10,295 bases of DNA from CBFGWV01 sp965652545 (GTDB lineage Bacteria > Pseudomonadota > Gammaproteobacteria > Competibacterales > Competibacteraceae): positions 1 through 10,295 of the forward strand of contig CBFGWV010000170.1 of the NCBI GenBank assembly GCA_965652545.1, given 5' to 3'. Numbering within the stretch: the stretch's first letter is position 1; each line of letters starts with the position of its first letter. The translations under genes were made by a program, and so were the position numbers. Below the pieces are notes generated by a model. That model saw nothing but the letters and a program-made list of their open reading frames with translations. It had not been told where the DNA came from and did no database searches. Of the stretch, positions 6,441 to 10,295 are shown in pieces.

Positions 6441-7599
6441 AGGCCGGTAACGGGCCGTCCACACCACGGCCCAGCGCCATGACCCCAAAGCGCTCGCCCA
6501 TCTCGCCGGGCAGGATCAACTGTTTGGCCTGCTGGACGGCGCGCAGATCGGCCTGCCCATCGTCGGCCGCTCGCGCGGCCAAGACGGCATCCAGCCCCGC
6601 GGCCATCAGGAAAGGCCCTTGCGGGCCGTAGCCCAGCACCTCCAGCCCGGCGGCCAGTGCCGCCTCGGCCACGGCGGTGAAATCCACACTGGCGGTAATG
6701 TCCTGCAGACCGGGGAGACGGAAAAGATCGTCATGCGCCCGGTGCCGATAATGGCAAATGAGCGTGCCGCGATCGCGCTGCGGCAAATAGTACTCGCGGC
6801 GCGGATAGCCATAGTCGATCAACAGCACCATACCCCGGCGCAGCGTGTCGGCCAGGCCGCGCACCCAGGCCGGCAAGGCCGGGACGAGTTCGGACACATA
6901 GCCGGGCGGCAGCTCGATGCCGTAATCGTCGCGCAGCGACGCCAGCAGGCCGACGAGCGCCGCGGGCGGTGCGCAGGGCTGCTCGATGAAACGGTCGCCG
7001 GACCAGCCCACACCCAGCCCCTCGGCACCGCCGTCCGGCCTGATGCGAAACCGCGCCGCCGGCAGCGCATCCAGTACCTCGTTGGCGACGATGGCACCGG
7101 TCAGCGGCTCGGCAGGCAGCCGGTCCAGCCAATGGAAGCGATCCCGCCAGACCGGCAGTGCCTCCGCCACCCGCGCCTGTTGACGCGCGCGCAGGTCCGC
7201 ACTGGGCTCGAGAATGCAATACGCCGAGGGCGGCGCATCCGCGGCCAGCAGGCCGGTAAACAGATCCACCGCCAGATGGCCGCTGCCGGCCCCCAGCTCC
7301 AGCACTACGCCGTCGCAGTCCGCCACCACCGGGGCCAGCACGCGTGCCAGGGTCAGCCCGAACAGCCCGGTCATCTCCGGTGCGGTAATGAAGTCGCCGG
7401 CGGCGCCGAACTTGGCGGCACCGGCGCTGTAGTAGCCCAACCCCGGTGCATAAAGGGCCAAGTCCATGTAGGTGTCGAAACCGATGATCCCGCCGGCGGC
7501 CTCGATCCGCTCACGGATGTGGCCGACCAGCCGGTCGCTGTGGGCCAGCGCCTCCGCGGTGGGCTCGGGCCAGGGTACGAGCGTGTCGATTCGGGGCAT
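6409..7599 (-). CDS. MidA/NDUFAF7-family SAM-dependent methyltransferase
   Basis: This 396-residue class I methyltransferase belongs to the family of mitochondrial NDUFAF7/MidA (COG1565 type). The N-terminal half has YMDLALYAPGLGYYS and FGAAGDFITAPEMTGLFG, both characteristic of the family, then the SAM-binding motif I ELGAGSG (101-107) and NEVLDALPAARF further on. NDUFAF7 methylates an arginine of the NDUFS2 subunit and is needed for complex I assembly; whether the bacterial proteins modify NuoD is not established. The start at 7599 is the ATG just before the conserved N-terminal region. The frame stays open far upstream, but that stretch is antisense to the SH3-domain gene and not part of this protein. 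No clear ribosome binding site precedes the ATG. Its 3' end overlaps cca antisense by 32 bases. Confidence 0.92.
   Translation of the reverse strand: MPRIDTLVPWPEPTAEALAHSDRLVGHIRERIEAAGGIIGFDTYMDLALYAPGLGYYSAGAAKFGAAGDFITAPEMTGLFGLTLARVLAPVVADCDGVVLELGAGSGHLAVDLFTGLLAADAPPSAYCILEPSADLRARQQARVAEALPVWRDRFHWLDRLPAEPLTGAIVANEVLDALPAARFRIRPDGGAEGLGVGWSGDRFIEQPCAPPAALVGLLASLRDDYGIELPPGYVSELVPALPAWVRGLADTLRRGMVLLIDYGYPRREYYLPQRDRGTLICHYRHRAHDDLFRLPGLQDITASVDFTAVAEAALAAGLEVLGYGPQGPFLMAAGLDAVLAARAADDGQADLRAVQQAKQLILPGEMGERFGVMALGRGVDGPLPAFSLADHRHRL
6452..6472. terminator. Hairpin just after cca, inside the methyltransferase coding end
   Basis: GGGCCGT (6452-6458) and ACGGCCC (6466-6472) form a perfect 7-bp GC-rich stem with a 7-base loop, starting 11 bases after the cca stop codon. 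On the plus strand no T tract follows, so it is not a textbook intrinsic terminator, but it could stabilise the 3' end of the cca message or help to end it with Rho. It also encodes part of the methyltransferase C-terminus (region GVDGPLP), so chance is possible. Confidence 0.25.
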
Positions 7600-7666
7600 G
7601 GCGGTTTGCGGCAGCGAGGGTAGCGGCGATGGTACCAGCGCCTTTCTCCCGCAGCGAAGGCAAGGG

Positions 7667-7672
7667 TAGAAT
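7667..7672 (+). promoter_or_regulatory. Possible -10 element (TAGAAT) upstream of the YgiM-like gene
   Basis: TAGAAT matches the sigma-70 -10 consensus at five of six positions and lies 45 bases before the start codon at 7717. The upstream -35 match is poor: TTTCTC at 7643-7648, 18 bases away. It is the only AT-leaning spot in the 117-base divergent gap, so it is the best guess for the promoter of the four-gene plus-strand run. Confidence 0.25.
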
Positions 7673-7716
7673 CCGCCGTTGGATATTTCCCCCCTCGATG
7701 GAGTACCCCTCAACCA

Positions 7717-8385
7717 ATGAGAGCATTGACGCTGGTTCTCGCCCTGGCTTTTGCCGTCCCCGCGTCCGCCCAGACCGTCCGTTATGTCAGTGACACGTTG
7801 GAAGTTCCCATGCGATCCGGCACGACCACCGGCCATCGTATCGTCCGCATGCTCGACAGCGGCACCCGTCTCGAAGTGTTGCGCAGTGAAAACGAATCCG
7901 GCTACAGCCTGGTTCGCGTCGAAGGCGGTACCCAGGGTTGGGTGCTGTCCCGTTACCTCATGGACCAGCCCAGTGCGCGCGAGCGGGTGGAGACCGCCGA
8001 GGCCGCCGTCGCGCCGCTGCAACAGGAAAACGCCGCGCTCAAGGAGGAAATCCGGCAGTTGGAAGCAGCCCAATCGGAGGACCGTCAGGCCCAGACGGCA
8101 CTCACCGCGGAGAACCGTCGCCTGAGCCAGGAGTTGGCCCAGATCCGCCGCACGGCCGCCAACGCGCTGACCATCGACGAGCAGAACAAGGTGCTGCAGG
8201 AAGAGGTCGTCAACCTGGAGAGCAGCTTGCGCGTGCTGGAACAGGAGAACCGACTGCTGTCCGATAAAAGTGTCCAAACGCGCTTTCTCGCCGGCGCGGG
8301 GGTCTTGTTCGCCGGCCTGGTGCTGGGTCTCATTCTGCCGCGGATCAAGCTTGGGCGGCGCGGTAGCCGCTGGGGCGATCTGTAA
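7717..8385 (+). CDS. YgiM-like (TIGR04211-type) SH3-domain, coiled-coil, membrane-anchored protein
   Basis: This 222-residue envelope protein has a signal peptide (residues 1-18, ending ASA before QTVRYV), a bacterial SH3 domain (about 20-85, with the conserved GWVLSRYL end), a long Gln/Glu/Leu-rich coiled coil (about 88-183), one C-terminal transmembrane helix (about 190-209) and a short Arg/Lys-rich cytoplasmic tail. This order matches the E. coli YgiM type, whose gene neighbours cca; here cca is also close, with the methyltransferase gene in between, so part of that synteny is kept. The SH3 domain faces the periplasm and may touch peptidoglycan, but its molecular function is not known. GGAG occurs 13 bases before the ATG, farther than ideal. 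Its stop codon overlaps the start of psuG by one base, so the two are probably cotranscribed and translationally coupled. Confidence 0.92.
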   Translation: MRALTLVLALAFAVPASAQTVRYVSDTLEVPMRSGTTTGHRIVRMLDSGTRLEVLRSENESGYSLVRVEGGTQGWVLSRYLMDQPSARERVETAEAAVAPLQQENAALKEEIRQLEAAQSEDRQAQTALTAENRRLSQELAQIRRTAANALTIDEQNKVLQEEVVNLESSLRVLEQENRLLSDKSVQTRFLAGAGVLFAGLVLGLILPRIKLGRRGSRWGDL

Positions 8386-9317
8386 TGAGCGTGCCACGCG
8401 ACTTGCCGTTCGACCCAAGTCGCGAGGTGCGTGAGGCGCGCGGCGACGGTCGTCCCCTGGTGGCCCTGGAGAGTACGGTCATCAGCCACGGCCTGCCCTG
8501 GCCGGATAACCTGGCCTGCGCTCGCGCGCTGGAGGCAGCCGTGCGTCAGGCCGGGGCGGTGCCGGCCACTCTGGCGGTCATGGACGGCCGGGTGAAGATC
8601 GGCCTGGAGGAGTACGAGTTGCAACGGCTGGCGCGCGAGGGGGCGCAGAAAGCCAGTTGCCGCGATCTGGCCACCTTGATCGCCGCCGGGTCCACCGGCG
8701 CGACCACGGTGGCGGCCACCGTGCGCCTGGCGCGGCTGGCGGGGATCGCGGTGTTCGCCACCGGCGGGCTGGGCGGCGTGCATCGCGAGGTGCTGGAGAG
8801 CTTCGACGAATCCGCCGACCTGACCGAGCTGGCGCGCAACCGCGTGTTGGTGGTGTGTGCCGGGGCCAAGAGCCTGCTCGATCTGCCACGTACGCTGGAG
8901 CGCCTGGAAACCCTGGGCGTGCCGGTGCTCGGCTATGGCACGGACCGTTTCCCGGCGTTCTTCTGCACCGACAGCGGCCTGCCCGTACCCGGACGGGTGG
9001 ACACCCCGCAGGCCGCGGCACAGGTGTTCGCCGCGCAATGCGCGTTGGATCTTCCCCAGGGGATCGTGGTGGCGCAACCGCCGCCGCCCCGGCTTGCCCT
9101 GCCGAGGGCCGATGTGGAGGCCTGGCTGGCGCAGGCCTCGGCGATGGCGCGCGAGGCGGGTGTTCACGGCAAGGCGCTGACGCCGTTTCTGCTCAAGCGG
9201 CTGACCGAGTTGAGCGGGGGGCGCACCCTTGAGGTGAACCTCGCCTTGATCGAAGCCAACGCGGCGCTCGCCGGGCAGATCGCCGTGGCGCTGCATTTCT
9301 GCGGCTATGCTTGCTAA
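8385..9317 (+). CDS. psuG: Pseudouridine-5'-phosphate glycosidase
   Basis: PsuG reversibly splits pseudouridine 5'-phosphate into uracil and ribose 5-phosphate, breaking the C-C glycosidic bond in pseudouridine degradation. At 310 residues it matches the E. coli enzyme in size. Visible family motifs are ALESTVISHGLP with catalytic-type E29, GRVKIGL, STGATTVAATV, FATGGLGGVHR, SFDESADL with D141 and D145, VVCAGAKSLLDLPRTLE with K162 (by alignment the lysine that forms a Schiff base with the opened ribose), and LGYGTDRFPAFF. The start ATG overlaps the TAA of the preceding gene as TAATG, pointing to translational coupling. The partner kinase PsuK, which makes the substrate from pseudouridine, is not in this window either separately or fused. 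The substrate may come from another kinase elsewhere in the genome. Confidence 0.96.
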   Translation: MSVPRDLPFDPSREVREARGDGRPLVALESTVISHGLPWPDNLACARALEAAVRQAGAVPATLAVMDGRVKIGLEEYELQRLAREGAQKASCRDLATLIAAGSTGATTVAATVRLARLAGIAVFATGGLGGVHREVLESFDESADLTELARNRVLVVCAGAKSLLDLPRTLERLETLGVPVLGYGTDRFPAFFCTDSGLPVPGRVDTPQAAAQVFAAQCALDLPQGIVVAQPPPPRLALPRADVEAWLAQASAMAREAGVHGKALTPFLLKRLTELSGGRTLEVNLALIEANAALAGQIAVALHFCGYAC

Positions 9318-9340
9318 CTGACAGCCGGCAGGGAGATTCC

Positions 9341-10183
9341 ATGGTGGGCAGCGCGTTGCGGCAACTGACAGCGTCGTGGGCATTGGTCGCGCTACTGCTG
9401 GTGCCCGCCCTGCCGGCCAGGGCCGATCTCATCTTCGGGGTACCGCCGGCGGACACGCAACTGAATGGACAGGACATCTACCGGCCGCTGGTGGATTACC
9501 TGGCTCGCACGTTGGGGCAGAACATCACCTACGAGGTCGCGCCCAACTGGCTGTCGTACCAGCGCGATATCCGCGAGGGCCGCTTCGACCTGGCCTTCGA
9601 CGGGCCGCACCTGGTGGGGTGGCGGGTCATGCACGGCGACCACACGCCCCTGGTGCGCCTGCCCTCGCCACTGCGCTACCACGTCCTGGTGCGGGCCAGC
9701 GACAACGCGACCACCAGCCTCGACAGCCTGGTCGGTCAGCGGGTATGCGCACTGGCACCGCCCGATCTCAGCGCCTTGATGCTCTACGACTTCTATCTCA
9801 ACCCCACACGCCAGCCATCGCTGGAGAGCGTGGCCGGCGATTTTGACCAAGTCTACGAGGCCTTCGCCCAGGGCCGCTGTGTGGCGATGATCCTGCCGGA
9901 AGCCTTCGTGGACAACCGCCTGCCGGGTGGCGCCCAAGGGGAGCTGCGCATTCTGGCCACCACGCCGGAGTTGCCCAACCAGGCGCTGACCGCCGGTCCG
10001 CGCTTGTCGCCGCAGGACAAGGATCGCGCCGCCCGCGCACTGAGCCAGGGGGCCGAGGCGGCCCAGGCCAGTACCTTGCTGCGGGCAAAGTTCGACCCGC
10101 GCGCCCCGCAGCTGGTGACCACCGGCGTAGGTGAGTACGCCGGCTTCAACCTGCTCCTGGAGGGCGCGGTGTTCGGGTGGTGA
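9341..10183 (+). CDS. PhnD-like periplasmic phosphate/phosphonate-type substrate-binding protein
   Basis: This 280-residue exported binding protein resembles the PhnD/phosphonate-binding family. A signal peptide (about 1-28: arginine, hydrophobic core LVALLLVPALP, cleavage after ARA) precedes a mature domain starting DLIFGVPP. Family-like segments are YRPLVDYLARTLGQ, REGRFDLAFDGPHLVGW, YHVLVRASDN and ALAPPDLSALMLYDFYL. The frame opens at 9311, but the ATG at 9341 is used because GGGAG lies about five bases upstream and the signal peptide begins there. No ABC permease or ATPase gene follows immediately. Instead a membrane protein starts inside the stop codon, so this may be the ligand-binding subunit of a sensor rather than of a transporter. 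The ligand is unknown; similar proteins bind phosphonates, phosphite, phosphate or other small anions. It lies 23 bases after psuG. Confidence 0.87.
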   Translation: MVGSALRQLTASWALVALLLVPALPARADLIFGVPPADTQLNGQDIYRPLVDYLARTLGQNITYEVAPNWLSYQRDIREGRFDLAFDGPHLVGWRVMHGDHTPLVRLPSPLRYHVLVRASDNATTSLDSLVGQRVCALAPPDLSALMLYDFYLNPTRQPSLESVAGDFDQVYEAFAQGRCVAMILPEAFVDNRLPGGAQGELRILATTPELPNQALTAGPRLSPQDKDRAARALSQGAEAAQASTLLRAKFDPRAPQLVTTGVGEYAGFNLLLEGAVFGW

Positions 10184-10295
10184 ACACCGGCCCGAGTGTG
10201 CCGCCGTGGCGTGGACGGCTGCTGGGTCTGGCCATCCTCGCGGCGGCCATGACGCTCGCCCTGACGCTCACGGCGCTGGTCACCGACCGGCTCGC
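10180..10295 (+). CDS. N-terminus of a membrane protein, cut by the window edge (possible sensor partner)
   Basis: A GTG start at 10180 overlaps the TGA of the binding-protein gene by four bases (GTGA), a sign of translational coupling; a GTG one codon earlier (10177) is an alternative. The 38 visible codons give a short Pro/Arg-containing cytoplasmic N-terminus (VNTGPSVPPWRGR) and then a strong transmembrane segment (about residues 15-33) ending VTDRL. That start would suit the first helix of a sensor kinase, diguanylate cyclase or chemoreceptor, and also many transport permeases. No catalytic domain is within the window, so the function is unassigned. Confidence 0.7.
   Translation, partial: MNTGPSVPPWRGRLLGLAILAAAMTLALTLTALVTDRL

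Noticed and set aside
7600..8418. Upstream extension of the methyltransferase frame on the minus strand (669 residues in total)
   Set aside because: The extension is antisense to the well-supported SH3-domain gene, has low-complexity Gln/His/Arg-rich composition, and family homology begins just after the ATG at 7599.
9316..9372. Direct repeat AACTGACAGC at 9316-9325 and 9363-9372
   Set aside because: Two ten-base copies, one in the psuG/binding-protein gap and one in the signal-peptide coding region, with no further structure; probably chance.
8085..9383. 432-codon minus-strand open frame across psuG
   Set aside because: Composition is His/Gln/Arg rich with no domain pattern, and the opposite strand encodes PsuG with all family motifs.

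Overview
The window looks like chromosomal DNA of a high-GC gammaproteobacterium, probably outside the enterics; Chromatiales or Ectothiorhodospiraceae-like bacteria are a reasonable guess. The evidence is strong GC bias at third codon positions, proteobacterial housekeeping genes (cca, a YgiM-type SH3 protein, MidA, psuG) and short palindromic repeats of a kind common in gammaproteobacterial intergenic DNA. No phage, insertion sequence, CRISPR or RNA gene was seen. The window is mostly ordinary core genome, and I did not find a convincing new multi-gene system.

Layout. Positions 1-60 are a perfect hexamer tandem repeat running off the left edge. An ornithine cyclodeaminase/mu-crystallin family reductase (minus strand, 84-1091) is divergent from a GcvA-like LysR regulator (1188-2090), which is its likely regulator. 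A repeat-bearing gap (2091-2265) separates the regulator from a convergent TauE/SafE membrane transporter (minus, 2266-3066). The gap between that transporter and the next gene holds a 74-bp imperfect palindrome (3122-3195).

The central block contains a complex I NDUFA9-like short-chain dehydrogenase/epimerase homologue (3256-4215), a lipoprotein metallo-aminopeptidase on the minus strand whose 3' end overlaps it antisense (4136-5278), tRNA nucleotidyltransferase Cca (5319-6440), and a MidA/NDUFAF7-type methyltransferase on the minus strand (6409-7599) that again overlaps its convergent neighbour. Two homologues of mitochondrial complex I accessory or assembly proteins therefore lie within about 4.5 kb.

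The right end is a tightly packed plus-strand run: a YgiM-like SH3/coiled-coil/membrane protein (7717-8385), pseudouridine-5'-phosphate glycosidase PsuG (1-base stop/start overlap), a PhnD-like periplasmic binding protein (9341-10183), and the first 38 codons of a membrane protein that overlaps its stop by 4 bases. The last pair looks like a periplasmic binding protein with a membrane partner, possibly a sensor, but the partner is cut by the window edge.
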